A stretch of 64,000 bases of DNA from Pelagimonas phthalicica (lineage in GTDB: Bacteria; Pseudomonadota; Alphaproteobacteria; Rhodobacterales; Rhodobacteraceae): NCBI RefSeq assembly GCF_004364805.1, contig NZ_SOAP01000006.1, forward strand, positions 1 through 64,000. Reading direction: 5' to 3'. The position numbers and the translations under genes are program-made. The notes below the pieces were generated by a model. That model was not told where the DNA came from. It was given only the letters and a program-made list of their open reading frames with translations, and ran no database searches. Of the stretch, positions 8,433 to 17,281 are shown piece after piece. Within the stretch, counting starts at the first letter, position 1. Each line of letters starts with the position of its first letter.

Positions 8433-9635
8433 ATGACCTATCATGCAACGACGCCTTTCGGGCAGCGGCCGGTGACGGCTGGCCTGCTGGAAAATGCCCG
8501 CGCCGCACGCGCGCCTGCCCCGGTTCCACGGGTGGATAAATGGCAACTCTTTCGTCAACTTTGCACCGGGCGTCTGGCCTTTGGTGTGACGGATCGCGAG
8601 CTGGGGGTTTTGAACGCTTTGCTCAGTTTTCTGCCGGAACAGTCTCTGGATTCTGGTGAAACGCTGACTGTTTTTCCTTCCAATCGTGCCCTCTCAGAGC
8701 GTGCCTATGGCATGGCCGAAAGCACCCTGCGCCGGCACCTCGCTGCCTTGGTGCGGTCCGGTCTGATCACACGGCAGGACAGCCCTAACGGCAAGCGTTA
8801 CGCTCGCCGGGATCGCGGCGGCGAGATCACCCAGGCCTTCGGCTTTGACCTGCGCCCCCTGCTCTTGCGCGCGCGTGAGATTGCCGAGGCTGCGCAGGCC
8901 GCCGAGGACGCCGCCGCGCGGCTGAAATCTCTGCGCGAAACCGTGATGCTGAAAAAGCGCGATGCTTATAAGCTGGCGGAATATGGCGTGGCTGAGGGGT
9001 TGCCCGGCAATTGGGAGGAGATCCTGGATCAACTGGCTCTGTTACACCGCAACTCGCGTCGAAAACTGGATTTTGCGAGCTGGGAAGAGTTGCATACTGA
9101 TGTGGATAATCTGCTGATCAAGGTGCTCGGGCTTGTGTCTGAAACAGAGGATATGAGCGGCAATGACGTCAATTCTGAGCGCCAGTTTCAGAATTCAAAA
9201 CAGGATACTCTTGTATCTGAGCATTGCTTGGAAACAAGCGATGGGGCGAGCGAGCGTTCAGGTAATGAAGTTGTAAAGGATGAGAGCGAAATTCAGCATT
9301 CCCCTGCTTCGATCCGCGTTCCTTTGGCTTTGGTTCTCAAAGCTTGCCCGGATGTCATTCCTTATGCCAAAGACCCCATTCGCGATTGGCGGGATCTGTG
9401 TAAGACCACGCAGGTCGTGTCGGGCATGATGGGTATCAGCCGATCAGCACTGGATGAAGCGCGGGCGGCCATGGGCTCGGAATGCGCGGCGTCGGTCGTG
9501 GCTGGGATGTTGCAGCGGGTGGATGAGATCCGCAATCCCGGAGGATATTTGCGCAGCCTGACGGCCAAGGCGCAGCTGGGCAAATTCTCACCCGGGCCGA
9601 TGATCATGTCATTGCTGAATCGTGAGACGTCTTAA
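8433..9635 (+). CDS. repC: RepC replication initiator
   Basis: A 400-aa RepC. It starts MTYHATTPFGQRPVT and has the conserved winged-helix DNA-binding region around residues 70-130 (FPSNRALSERAYGMAESTLRRHLAALVRSGL, split here for description) and a C-terminal part ending GGYLRSLTAKA. RepC is the limiting initiator of repABC replicons, with the origin usually inside its own gene. Expression should be controlled by the antisense RNA described upstream. The stop lies 3 bp before the first parS palindrome. Confidence 0.95.
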   Translation: MTYHATTPFGQRPVTAGLLENARAARAPAPVPRVDKWQLFRQLCTGRLAFGVTDRELGVLNALLSFLPEQSLDSGETLTVFPSNRALSERAYGMAESTLRRHLAALVRSGLITRQDSPNGKRYARRDRGGEITQAFGFDLRPLLLRAREIAEAAQAAEDAAARLKSLRETVMLKKRDAYKLAEYGVAEGLPGNWEEILDQLALLHRNSRRKLDFASWEELHTDVDNLLIKVLGLVSETEDMSGNDVNSERQFQNSKQDTLVSEHCLETSDGASERSGNEVVKDESEIQHSPASIRVPLALVLKACPDVIPYAKDPIRDWRDLCKTTQVVSGMMGISRSALDEARAAMGSECAASVVAGMLQRVDEIRNPGGYLRSLTAKAQLGKFSPGPMIMSLLNRETS

Positions 9636-9637
9636 AA

Positions 9638-9887
9638 GTTGACAGCTGTCAACTTTTTGCAGGGATCGGGTTTTGAGGAACGGAAAATGGGTGAAACGGC
9701 TCAAACGGTCAGAAAGTTGACAGCTGTCAACTTTTTGCAGGGATCGGGTTTTGAGGAACGGAAAATGGGTGAAACGGCTCAAACGGTCAGAAAGTTGACA
9801 GCTGTCAACTTTTTGCAGGGATCGGGTTTTGAGGAACGGAAAATGGGTGAAACGGCTCAAACGGTCAGAAAGTTGACAGCTGTCAAC
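9638..9887. repeat. parS: parS array: four perfect palindromes in 78-bp tandem repeats
   Basis: GTTGACAGCTGTCAAC occurs at 9638-9653, 9716-9731, 9794-9809 and 9872-9887, exactly 78 bp apart. It fits the repABC parS pattern GTTNNCNGCNGNNAAC perfectly. The 62-bp sequence between copies reads as identical in all three intervals, so the array arose by recent tandem duplication. It fills the space between the convergent repC and puuD genes and is the likely RepB-binding centromere. Confidence 0.88.
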
Positions 9888-9890
9888 TTT

Positions 9891-11132
9891 TTAACCCTCT
9901 CCCCCGTCACGCGCCGCATGGTACCATGAGACAATATTAAGACGTTGCTGCATGTCCATTTCAACCGCGCTGGGGGGCGGCATGGCGTGGCTCAGCCCGG
10001 CCTGGAGGTAAATCTGATCCGCATGACGCAAAACATCGGCCTCGGTTTCCAGCACCACGCCTTTGGGGGCCCAGTGCATTCCATCCCAAGCGGGTTCGCG
10101 GGAATGGCACATGGAGCAGTTGCTGATCACCGCGTCATAGGCATCCTCAAATCCCGGTGCGGCGGCGTAGCTTTGTTCCAACACGCTCAGCGCGCGGGCC
10201 TCAGATTCCTCATAGGTGTCGCCGCCGGGATAGGTCGAGAGCCAGGCGATCACCAGCATGATCACCACGGTCACCGGCCAGGTCCAATTTGGCCCCGCGC
10301 CTGTTGCATGCATGGTGTTGAAATAATGCCGGATGGTCACGCCAGTCAGGAAGACCAGGCAGGCAATGATCCAGCTGTATTCCGTGGCAAAGGCCAGCGG
10401 GTAATGATTGGCCAGCATCAGAAACACGACCGGCAAGGTCAGATAGTTGTTATGGGTCGAGCGCAGCTTGGCGATCTTGCCGTATTTTGCGTCGGGTGTG
10501 CGCCCCGCAATCAAGTCAGCCACAACCACCCGCTGGTTTGGCATGATCTGAAAGAACACGTTGCCGGTCATGATTGTCGCCGTAAACGCCCCCAGATGCA
10601 GCAGCGCCGCGCGGCCGGTAAAGATCTGGTTATAGCCCCAGCTCATCACCACCAGAATGACAAAGAGCAGCAGCATCAACAGCGTCGGCTTTTCCCCCAG
10701 CGGAGATTTGCAGAGGAAATCATAAGCCAGCCAACCTAGGGTTAACGAACCGCCCGAAATCAAAATCCCTTGCCAAAGGGTTAAATCCGCCTTGCTGGGA
10801 TCGAGCAGGAACAGCTCACCCCCAACCCAATAGACCACCATCAAAAGGGCAGCGCCGCTGACCCATGTGATATAGCTTTGCCATTTGTGCCAGATCAGAT
10901 GTTCGGGCATGTTTTCCGGCGCGACCAGATATTTCTGGATGTGATAAAACCCGCCGCCATGAACCTGCCATTCCTCGCCATGCGCGCCTTTGGGCATATT
11001 TGGTGCCTGTTTCAGCCCCAGATCGAGGGCGATGAAAAAGAACGAAGCCCCGATCCAAGCCATGGCGCAAATCACATGCAGCCAACGGATGGAAAAGGCG
11101 ATCCAATCCCAGAGGATGGCGAAATCATACAT
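9891..11132 (-). CDS. puuD: Urate hydroxylase PuuD (membrane, cytochrome c domain)
   Basis: 413 aa. A multi-span membrane part (eight or so hydrophobic helices in residues 10-300) opens with WDWIAFSIRWLHVICAMAWIG and is followed by a C-terminal cytochrome c domain with heme motif CSMCH (Cys339, Cys342, His343) and a probable axial Met384. The PuuD family oxidises urate to 5-hydroxyisourate using the respiratory chain rather than O2. The stop codon lies 3 bp from the last parS palindrome. A LysR gene is divergent 109 bp away. Downstream pathway genes lie at 33.7-35.7 kb and 47.5 kb, which is unusually scattered. Confidence 0.92.
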   Translation of the reverse strand: MYDFAILWDWIAFSIRWLHVICAMAWIGASFFFIALDLGLKQAPNMPKGAHGEEWQVHGGGFYHIQKYLVAPENMPEHLIWHKWQSYITWVSGAALLMVVYWVGGELFLLDPSKADLTLWQGILISGGSLTLGWLAYDFLCKSPLGEKPTLLMLLLFVILVVMSWGYNQIFTGRAALLHLGAFTATIMTGNVFFQIMPNQRVVVADLIAGRTPDAKYGKIAKLRSTHNNYLTLPVVFLMLANHYPLAFATEYSWIIACLVFLTGVTIRHYFNTMHATGAGPNWTWPVTVVIMLVIAWLSTYPGGDTYEESEARALSVLEQSYAAAPGFEDAYDAVISNCSMCHSREPAWDGMHWAPKGVVLETEADVLRHADQIYLQAGLSHAMPPPSAVEMDMQQRLNIVSWYHAARDGGEG

Positions 11133-11241
11133 GCGGGCTCTCCTATATCGGTGCGGCGGTCGGTTTTGGCGCAGTCTAGTCGTGGCGTTTTTCTTCTGCT
11201 ATTGCAGTTAAACCCCTAGCAGCATCAAAAAAATCCGAAGA

Positions 11242-12147
11242 ATGTCCTATTTCGATAATATCCGTACCTTTGTCCGTGTCTATGAGCTGGGCAGCATGTC
11301 GGCGGCTGGACGGGATTTGCGGGTGTCGCCTGCTGTGACATCGTCCAGAATTTCACAGCTTGAGGATCATTTGGGCGTTCGGTTGTTCCAGCGCACCACG
11401 CGCAGCCTGACCCCGACGGAACAGGGCAAGACGTTTTACCAAGGGGCGAGCGAGATCCTGGAGGCGGTGGAGGCGGCCGAGGCGCAGATTGTCAATTTCA
11501 CCGACAACCCCAAGGGCACGCTTTATGTGGCGGCTCCGCTTGGGGTGGGGCGGCGGTTGATCGCGCCGAAAGTGCCGGAGTTTCTGGAGCGCTACCCGGA
11601 TATCAGCCTGCGCCTGCGCCTGACCGATCGCAAAGTGGATCTGACCACCGAGGGGCTGGATCTGGCGTTTTTCCTGGGCCAGCCCGCGGATAGCACGCTG
11701 CGGATGCGCAAGATTGCCGATGTGGAGCGCGTGCTTTGCGCGGCCCCGGATTATGTGGCGCGGCGTGGGATGCCCAAAGGCGGCGAGGATCTGGTGGACG
11801 ATGGGCATGACTGCCTGAACCTGCGTTTTCCCGGCGCAACAGAGTTCCAATGGCCGTTGATGACGGGGCAGGGGGTGAAACGGTTCCGCGTGGCGGGGCG
11901 TTATGAATCTGATGACGGGGATGTGTTGACGGATTGGGCCTTGGCCGGGCAGGGGATAGCGCTAAAGCCGGTCTTTGAGGTGGCGGATCATCTGGCATCC
12001 GGGGCTTTGGTCGCCGTGGCGCAAGAGACGCCGCCAGAGCCGATCCAGATGGCCTGTCTTTACACCCATCGCCGCGGCCAGGACCCCAAGGCGCGGCTGT
12101 TCATGGATTTCATGGTGGCTCATATTGGGGCGGTGATAGCGGGGTAG
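11242..12147 (+). CDS. LysR-family transcriptional regulator
   Basis: A 301-aa LysR regulator. The N-terminal winged HTH (residues 1-60) contains SMSAAGRDLRVSPAVTSSRISQLEDHLGVRLF, read here in two parts, followed by the type 2 periplasmic-binding effector domain. It is divergent from puuD across 109 bp, so it most simply controls puuD and itself in response to urate or a product; the ligand is not deducible. Its end nearly abuts the convergent XRE gene. Confidence 0.9.
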   Translation: MSYFDNIRTFVRVYELGSMSAAGRDLRVSPAVTSSRISQLEDHLGVRLFQRTTRSLTPTEQGKTFYQGASEILEAVEAAEAQIVNFTDNPKGTLYVAAPLGVGRRLIAPKVPEFLERYPDISLRLRLTDRKVDLTTEGLDLAFFLGQPADSTLRMRKIADVERVLCAAPDYVARRGMPKGGEDLVDDGHDCLNLRFPGATEFQWPLMTGQGVKRFRVAGRYESDDGDVLTDWALAGQGIALKPVFEVADHLASGALVAVAQETPPEPIQMACLYTHRRGQDPKARLFMDFMVAHIGAVIAG

Positions 12148-12157
12148 GGCAGGGGGC

Positions 12158-12385
12158 TTAATCCTGACCCTTTAGAAAATCACTGGGCGGAATGCCAAAG
12201 AGTTCGCTAAGCTTGCAAAGGTCGCTCGCCGAAATTTGTTCGGTGCCGCGTTCGAAATTTCGAATCTGTTGCGGGTGCAGACCGGTGGCGATGGCCAGAG
12301 CGGTTTGCGACATGCCCGAGGCTTCACGCAGCTTTTGCAACGTTCGTCCCAGTTTTTCGTCGATATTATCGTGCGCAAGCGCCAT
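12158..12385 (-). CDS. Small XRE-family HTH regulator
   Basis: A 75-aa Cro/CI-type DNA-binding protein that is essentially one HTH domain. LQKLREASGMSQTALAIATG is followed by LHPQQIRNFERGTEQIS and ends in FGIPPSDFLKGQD. It is convergent with the LysR gene by 10 bp and divergent from the GTG-started gene at 12581. No toxin partner is adjacent, so it is likely a stand-alone regulator or a phage/plasmid-type repressor. Confidence 0.85.
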   Translation of the reverse strand: MALAHDNIDEKLGRTLQKLREASGMSQTALAIATGLHPQQIRNFERGTEQISASDLCKLSELFGIPPSDFLKGQD

Positions 12386-12580
12386 TCATGAACCTTTGAT
12401 ACTCACTGATGCCCCGCCGTAATCGATACAGGGATTGACAGGGGGCGCGGGATTTACATTCCCGCAAGAGTTGTCTTTATTCAGGTGGAGACACTTTGAA
12501 AATTGTCTATTTTTGGTAAGGTTTTGAGGATAACTTGTCCATCAGCTGGATGATTTATCACCCACTAAGGGAGGGCGGCA

Positions 12581-13459
12581 GTGCGAGTAAAACGGGAAGC
12601 TGAGATTGCGACGGTCGATATGCTGCGCGCCTTTGTGTCTTTGTCCGAAAGTCAGAACCTGACCCGCACCTCTGAGGAGCTGGGGGTCACCCGTCAAACC
12701 ATCCGCCGCCACATCAAGGATCTGGAAACGATCAAGGGTGAGATGCTGTTTGATGTCGGGCCGGGCGGCTATGCCTTGACCCAGTTTGGCACGACCAAGC
12801 TGGGCAGTGCGAAAAAGATCCTGCGCGATATCAAGGTCTGGTCACGGGATCAGGGGGTGATCCGGCGCAATGTTGGTGGGCTGGATGCGGTGCGGGTGCA
12901 AACCGAGTGCGGGCGGCTTTATGTGTCGCACCAGCACCCGATCAACAAAATCGCCGCCTCGGGACTGCCGCTGATGCAGGCGGGGCTGGCTTCTTGGGGG
13001 CAGGGGCAGACGCATATTGAACACCCGGCCATGGCGACGATCCGCCCCTATCTGCTGCTGTATCGGCGGATTGAAACCGGGTGGATCTGTGTCGAGGTCG
13101 GCGAGAAATCGGCCTATGCGCGCTGGTTCGGCTGGGCCTGGTCCAAAAGCGCGATTGGGCGGCTGTCAGAGGATGACAAGGTCGGGGATGATTTCAACGG
13201 GTTCATTGCTGATGCCTATGCGGAAATTCATGCCCATGGTGGCGTGCGGCTGGATCATCTCTATGCGCATTTGCCGCGCGGGTCAGAGGATCAGATCGCG
13301 CCGGTCAGTTTCCAGCGGCTGCTGATGGGCTGCGTGTTTCCCGATGGCACGCCCGCCTTGGCGGTGCTGGCGGTGATCACGGATCAGGTGGATTTGGGCG
13401 CGTTTGAGTTTGAACGGGAGCCCATGCCCAAGGAGATGATCATGGATGATGAGACCTAA
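12581..13459 (+). CDS. LysR-type HTH fused to an unrecognised C-terminal domain
   Basis: 292 aa from a GTG start (AAGGGAGGG lies 9 nt upstream). Residues 9-70 form a LysR-type HTH (SQNLTRTSEELGVTRQTIRR), but the rest does not read as the LysR substrate-binding fold. It has motifs such as YLLLYRRIETGWICVEVG and KSAYARWFGWAWSKSAIG, suggesting a different sensor. It precedes 13553 by 93 bp on the same strand and probably works with it. I do not recognise the C-terminal family. Transcription regulator is the safe call. Confidence 0.7.
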   Translation: MRVKREAEIATVDMLRAFVSLSESQNLTRTSEELGVTRQTIRRHIKDLETIKGEMLFDVGPGGYALTQFGTTKLGSAKKILRDIKVWSRDQGVIRRNVGGLDAVRVQTECGRLYVSHQHPINKIAASGLPLMQAGLASWGQGQTHIEHPAMATIRPYLLLYRRIETGWICVEVGEKSAYARWFGWAWSKSAIGRLSEDDKVGDDFNGFIADAYAEIHAHGGVRLDHLYAHLPRGSEDQIAPVSFQRLLMGCVFPDGTPALAVLAVITDQVDLGAFEFEREPMPKEMIMDDET

Positions 13460-13552
13460 GTTTGACTTAGGTCTGTGCAAAGAAGGGTGCGTTGAGTTGC
13501 GTTTGGTTGTTTTCTTGCTGTGGTTGTTAACCCCCTCAAGAAAGGAAAACCA

Positions 13553-14308
13553 ATGTCTGCACGTAACCTGTATTCGATGATCGTCAATGTCGCCAATATC
13601 ACCAATGAGCTGGGTGAGGTCGGGATGCGCCTGGAGATCGGGGATGATTTCTCGGTCTTTCGTGATCTGCGCAATGGGCAGGCGGATCGCTCGGGGATTT
13701 ATCCAATGTTTGATGTCGCCTGTTCCTATGTCGACAAAAGCAATGCGTTTTGGGTCTGTGGCTATGATGCCAAGGGCGAGCTTGTCCATACGCAGGCGAT
13801 CCGGCGGCTGGATCTGGGGACCGAGACGTTGGGCGAGCATCTGTTTGTGCATCGCCACAAATACATCACCCCAAACTCGACCCCCGACATGAACAAAACC
13901 CGGTATTCGGCCTTGCCCGCACTGGATCGCATCCATGGGCAGGTGTGTTATCACGGCGAGTTCTGGTTGAAGGGCGGCAAGGATGGCTATCGCAGTCAGG
14001 GGATGACGGCGCTGCTGTCGCGGGTGGTGTTTGAAATCGCGCTCAATATCTGGTCGCCGGATTTCGTTTTTGGTCTGGTGGAAACGGTGCTGGCCGAAAA
14101 AGGCGCGCCGGTGCGCTATGGCTACACCCATTGCGAACCCGGAGTTTGGCGCGGCCCGAATGACGAGGTGACGGCCGAGGAAGTTCTGGTCTGGATGAGC
14201 CGGGAGGATATGGTGCAATTCCTTGCCACCCCGCCCAAAGCCCTGTCCTGCGAGCGTCGCCTGCCCATGCGCGGAGAGCTTGGCGGCCCTGTGGCCGTTG
14301 TCGCCTGA
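13553..14308 (+). CDS. Unknown protein, partner of the LysR-like gene
   Basis: 251 aa from the ATG at 13553, chosen for AGAAAGGAAAACCA just upstream. I do not recognise the family. Visible features are a mixed alpha/beta composition and a conserved-looking block GFVFGLVE-type followed by VRYGYTHCEPGVWRGP (residues about 180-210) that recalls GNAT or autoinducer-synthase acyltransferases; that resemblance is weak. There is no signal peptide or membrane segment. Its position between the LysR-like regulator and an MFS exporter suggests a small metabolite or signal locus. Confidence 0.6.
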   Translation: MSARNLYSMIVNVANITNELGEVGMRLEIGDDFSVFRDLRNGQADRSGIYPMFDVACSYVDKSNAFWVCGYDAKGELVHTQAIRRLDLGTETLGEHLFVHRHKYITPNSTPDMNKTRYSALPALDRIHGQVCYHGEFWLKGGKDGYRSQGMTALLSRVVFEIALNIWSPDFVFGLVETVLAEKGAPVRYGYTHCEPGVWRGPNDEVTAEEVLVWMSREDMVQFLATPPKALSCERRLPMRGELGGPVAVVA

Positions 14309-14316
14309 AATCTGAA

Positions 14317-14350
14317 CCGTGGCCAGAACGTCAACCCGGGTTGGCCACGG
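14317..14350. promoter_or_regulatory. Strong hairpin upstream of MFS gene
   Basis: CCGTGGCCA (14317-14325) is the exact complement of TGGCCACGG (14342-14350). An inner palindrome AACCCGGGTT lies at 14333-14342. There is no T-run after it, so it is an operator or leader structure rather than a clear terminator, 26 bp before the MFS start. Confidence 0.55.
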
Positions 14351-14376
14351 AGTTTGCCAGTTGGATTGGAGTAAAT

Positions 14377-15552
14377 ATGTCAGTAAATTCAGAATTTTAC
14401 AGGGGCGATATTATGGCCCCCATTGTGGCGGGCGTCACCTTTGCGCTGGAAATTGTGTTGGTGCCTATGGTGTTGATCGCCCTCAGGGAAGATCTGCAGC
14501 TGACCGAGGCACAATTGCCCTGGGTCTATAACGCCTATTCCATTGCCGTCGCCCTGGCTGTGCTGGTTGGCGGCTGGTTGGGCGATCGGTTGGGGGTGCG
14601 GCAGGTCTTTGCGGCGGGGGTCAGCCTGTTTGCGCTGGGGGGCGTGATTGTCGCCCTGTCCGGGCAGTTTGAAACCTTTCTTTTGGGGCGCGTGTTGCAG
14701 GGGATTGGCGGGGGGCTGTTTTCGCCGCTGGTGCCGATCTTGCTGACCTCGGCGAGGTCAGAAAAACCCGGTAAGATTCTGATGATCTGGGGCAGCATTG
14801 CGGGCTATGTCGTCGCGCTTGTCCCGCTTTTAGGGGCGCAGGTTATTGCCGGGCTGGGCTGGAAACTGGTTTTTGTGGCGCTGGCTGTCATGGCTTTGCT
14901 GGCTTTTGCCGTTTCGCTGACGGTTTCAGCGGGGGCAGGGGCCAAGGCACCGGGCAGCCGTCCCGATCTAAGGGCCTTTGCAAGGCTGCTGGCCTCGCGC
15001 AGCTTGATGCAGGTTTATACCTATATCTTTTGCACCTATGGCTGCATCACCTTCTTTCTGTTCCATCTGCCGCTGGCTTTGGATGATGCCGGGGCGACAG
15101 CCGGGTTTGCCGGGGTGGTTCTGTGTGCTTTGTGGCTGAGTTTCGCCATGGCCAGCACGATGCTGAGCAATGCGGTGGATGGAAAGTGGATTGGTCCGAT
15201 CAGTGTTGCAGCGCCGATTTGCCTGTTGCTTGGCGTGGCCTTGCTGGTTCACCTGCCGAGCAGTGCCGGTTTCCTCGCGGCGGCGATTGCCATCGGGGTT
15301 GGCTTTGCCTGTAGCAATGCGCCCTCGACCCAGCTGGTGCTGAAACATGCGCCGGAGGGTCTGCGCAGTTTGGCGAGCAGTCTGGACATCACGCTGGCCC
15401 GGCTGGGTGGTGTGGCGCTGGTGGCGGCATTGGCGGGGCGTGACGGGGCAGTTGTGCTGGGCTCTGTCGCGGTTTTGGTGCTGCTGTCGGTTCTGTGTAT
15501 CTGGACCCTGACGCGGGGCAGGGGGCAGACCCCCCTGCGCGAAGGGGCGTGA
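14377..15552 (+). CDS. MFS transporter
   Basis: About 391 aa from the ATG at 14377, preceded by TTGGAG. Roughly twelve hydrophobic helices are visible. The MFS signature between TM2 and TM3, GGWLGDRLGVRQVF, is present at about residues 66-80, and the helix-4/5 region has GRVLQGIGGGLFSPLVP, the drug:H+ antiporter motif type. It is probably an exporter of a small molecule. It follows the two unknown regulatory or biosynthetic genes and a strong hairpin, and is closed by a terminator. Confidence 0.85.
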   Translation: MSVNSEFYRGDIMAPIVAGVTFALEIVLVPMVLIALREDLQLTEAQLPWVYNAYSIAVALAVLVGGWLGDRLGVRQVFAAGVSLFALGGVIVALSGQFETFLLGRVLQGIGGGLFSPLVPILLTSARSEKPGKILMIWGSIAGYVVALVPLLGAQVIAGLGWKLVFVALAVMALLAFAVSLTVSAGAGAKAPGSRPDLRAFARLLASRSLMQVYTYIFCTYGCITFFLFHLPLALDDAGATAGFAGVVLCALWLSFAMASTMLSNAVDGKWIGPISVAAPICLLLGVALLVHLPSSAGFLAAAIAIGVGFACSNAPSTQLVLKHAPEGLRSLASSLDITLARLGGVALVAALAGRDGAVVLGSVAVLVLLSVLCIWTLTRGRGQTPLREGA

Positions 15553-15558
15553 CAGAAC

Positions 15559-15593
15559 AAGGCCCGCGAGACCGGAATGGTCCTGCGGGCCTT
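15559..15593. terminator. Terminator hairpin after MFS gene
   Basis: AAGGCCCGC (15559-15567) pairs with GCGGGCCTT (15585-15593). Only a short T stretch follows, so termination strength is uncertain, but the stem is perfect and sits just after the stop codon. Confidence 0.65.
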
Positions 15594-15693
15594 GCCTAAT
15601 CAGAGCTTAAGTCAGGCGAACCAGTGGCGACCAGTCAACTCAACCTGATCCTAATCACTCGGAACTGAAATTCTTGCCATAGAGTTCATACCC

Positions 15694-15852
15694 CCGGATC
15701 GCTTGTGATCCGGTTCGCGCCCGACCCCGCCCCCAGGGCGGGCGCGAATTCGTCTCAACGTTTCAACAAGTTGTACGGTTATTTGATGCCACAACTCGTT
15801 TGCCAAGATTAGACGCGCCCACCCTCGGTGCCGGGCGCGAACCTGTGTGGTG
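15694..15852. repeat. Dispersed intergenic repeat, copy B
   Basis: GGATCGC-TT-GTGATCC (15696-15711) is followed by GGTTCGCGCCCGACCCCGCC, then GGGCGGGCGCGAA. About 90 bp further on comes the closing arm CCGGGCGCGAACCTGTGTGG. It resembles copy C2 (24217-24430) over most of its length, including the loop, and is in the same orientation. It lies between the convergent ends of the MFS gene and the 418-aa unknown. Confidence 0.8.
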
Positions 15853-15889
15853 ACGAATGATCTACGTCGTGGATTTCAATTCCAAGTGC

Positions 15890-17146
15890 CTAGCTTTGCG
15901 CGCCGACAAAGTGGGTGTCACCCAACACAACCAGCGTCTCGTCACCGTCTTCGGTGGCATAGCCATCCTGTAGCAGGCGGGTCAGGCCAGCTTTGGCCGG
16001 GTTGCCGGAGTCAACGACCCACACCAGCGAATATGAGATCGACGCGTTGTCCGGCAGAACCGGGAAGTTCACGTCCAGCGTGCCCTCATAGTTGGCGGGC
16101 ACTTCGACCTCGCCGACAAATTCCTGATCATCTGCGGTGACTTTGGCCACATGGGCAAAGTCCAGATCGGCAACGCGCATGGCGATTTCAGAGCCGGCTG
16201 GCACATTGCGGGTGCGGGCGACAAAGCGGAATTTGGCCGGGATGTCATCGTTGTTGTAGAAGACCAGAGGCTCTTCGCCCGTCATCGAGACATTGACATT
16301 ATGCCAGCCCGCCGCGCCGTTATAGGTGATCCAGTGGGTGGAGCTGCTGTTATTCCACTGCACGCCGCTGATCGAGGCCGGGTCATTGGTGAAATACTCG
16401 GTCTGGGCGCAGACGATCAGGCAGTAATGCCCGGCACCGGTAGGTTCAAAGCCAAAGGAGGTGTCACAGGCCGAACGTTCGCCGGGGCGGATGACCTTTT
16501 GGTTGTTGATATTCACCAGATCGGCGGTCTGCTTGGTGCCGTCATAGGTGAAAAGCTGCGTCCAGGAACTGGGCGGTTGGTTGAAGCCGTTGGAGGTGTA
16601 GTAGATCTTGATCTCCCCCTGTTTGATCGGCACCTGAAGGTTTTTGTTCTGACCGCGCCCATAGGTGTTGTTCTTGAGCCCTGGCGCCGGGCCCCAGGTG
16701 GTCTGATCCCATTTGGTGATCATGTCATAGGGGTCAAGCGTGGTGACACCGTTCAGCAGCACATCGGGGCTGGCGGTATAAGAGCCGGTTTTCGGGATAA
16801 GCCCGTCATTGGAGGTGTTGCAGCGCACCAGCAGCCCATACCACAGGCGATAGGCGGAGTTGGCGGCCTTGAGGCAGTCGGAATGGTTGATACCGGTGGC
16901 GGCGTTCATATAGGTGGCCAGCAGATCAGCATCCATTTGCAGCTTTTGATCGCTCCAGAAGGTATCGCCATAGAGGTTGCCAACAATGGCGGCCAAAAGG
17001 TTGAGATCACCAGGAGGCGGCAGACGGCGCCAGATGGTTTTCAGCGCGGTTTGGGCATTGTCGTTCTGGGTAAAGCATTTCAAGCCCAGATCCCAATATT
17101 GCTGATTGGGGCCTGCAGCGACTTCGGGGACGGCATACATATTCAT
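15890..17146 (-). CDS. Unknown 418-aa protein
   Basis: I start it at the ATG at 17146 because TCAGGAGAGAACTC lies just upstream; a longer frame extends 87 bp further. There is no signal peptide and no membrane helix. The N-terminal third is helical (residues 10-110, with Cys and Trp), and the C-terminal half looks like one or two beta-sandwich domains rich in Asn, Tyr and Thr, with phrases such as EGTLDVNFPVLPDNASISYS. I recognise no family. It follows the 116-aa Cys-rich gene at 17282 in the same direction and is probably co-transcribed with it. It may be a structural or secreted protein of the neighbouring uncharacterised system. Confidence 0.7.
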   Translation of the reverse strand: MNMYAVPEVAAGPNQQYWDLGLKCFTQNDNAQTALKTIWRRLPPPGDLNLLAAIVGNLYGDTFWSDQKLQMDADLLATYMNAATGINHSDCLKAANSAYRLWYGLLVRCNTSNDGLIPKTGSYTASPDVLLNGVTTLDPYDMITKWDQTTWGPAPGLKNNTYGRGQNKNLQVPIKQGEIKIYYTSNGFNQPPSSWTQLFTYDGTKQTADLVNINNQKVIRPGERSACDTSFGFEPTGAGHYCLIVCAQTEYFTNDPASISGVQWNNSSSTHWITYNGAAGWHNVNVSMTGEEPLVFYNNDDIPAKFRFVARTRNVPAGSEIAMRVADLDFAHVAKVTADDQEFVGEVEVPANYEGTLDVNFPVLPDNASISYSLVWVVDSGNPAKAGLTRLLQDGYATEDGDETLVVLGDTHFVGAQS

Positions 17147-17281
17147 GAGTTCTCTCCTGAAAAGGGTCCGGTATTGGCCAGTGACCAATACCGGAGGTGA
17201 GCCCGAGGGCTCTGGGATAGGGAAGACAGTCATCTGACCCGATAGGGTGGGGGCTGACCGGATCAGATTTGGTTTATGTGA

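Noticed and set aside
9638-9887. CRISPR-like array
   Set aside because: Spacers are identical rather than unique, the conserved unit is a parS palindrome, and no cas genes are present.
9609-9929. Open reading frames on both strands across the 78-bp repeats
   Set aside because: The repeat length is a multiple of three, so any frame without a stop stays open; the products are exact repeats of the parS and spacer sequence with no ribosome site.
14317-14350. Riboswitch in front of the MFS gene
   Set aside because: Only one hairpin is seen and it matches no riboswitch class I know; kept as an unassigned regulatory hairpin.
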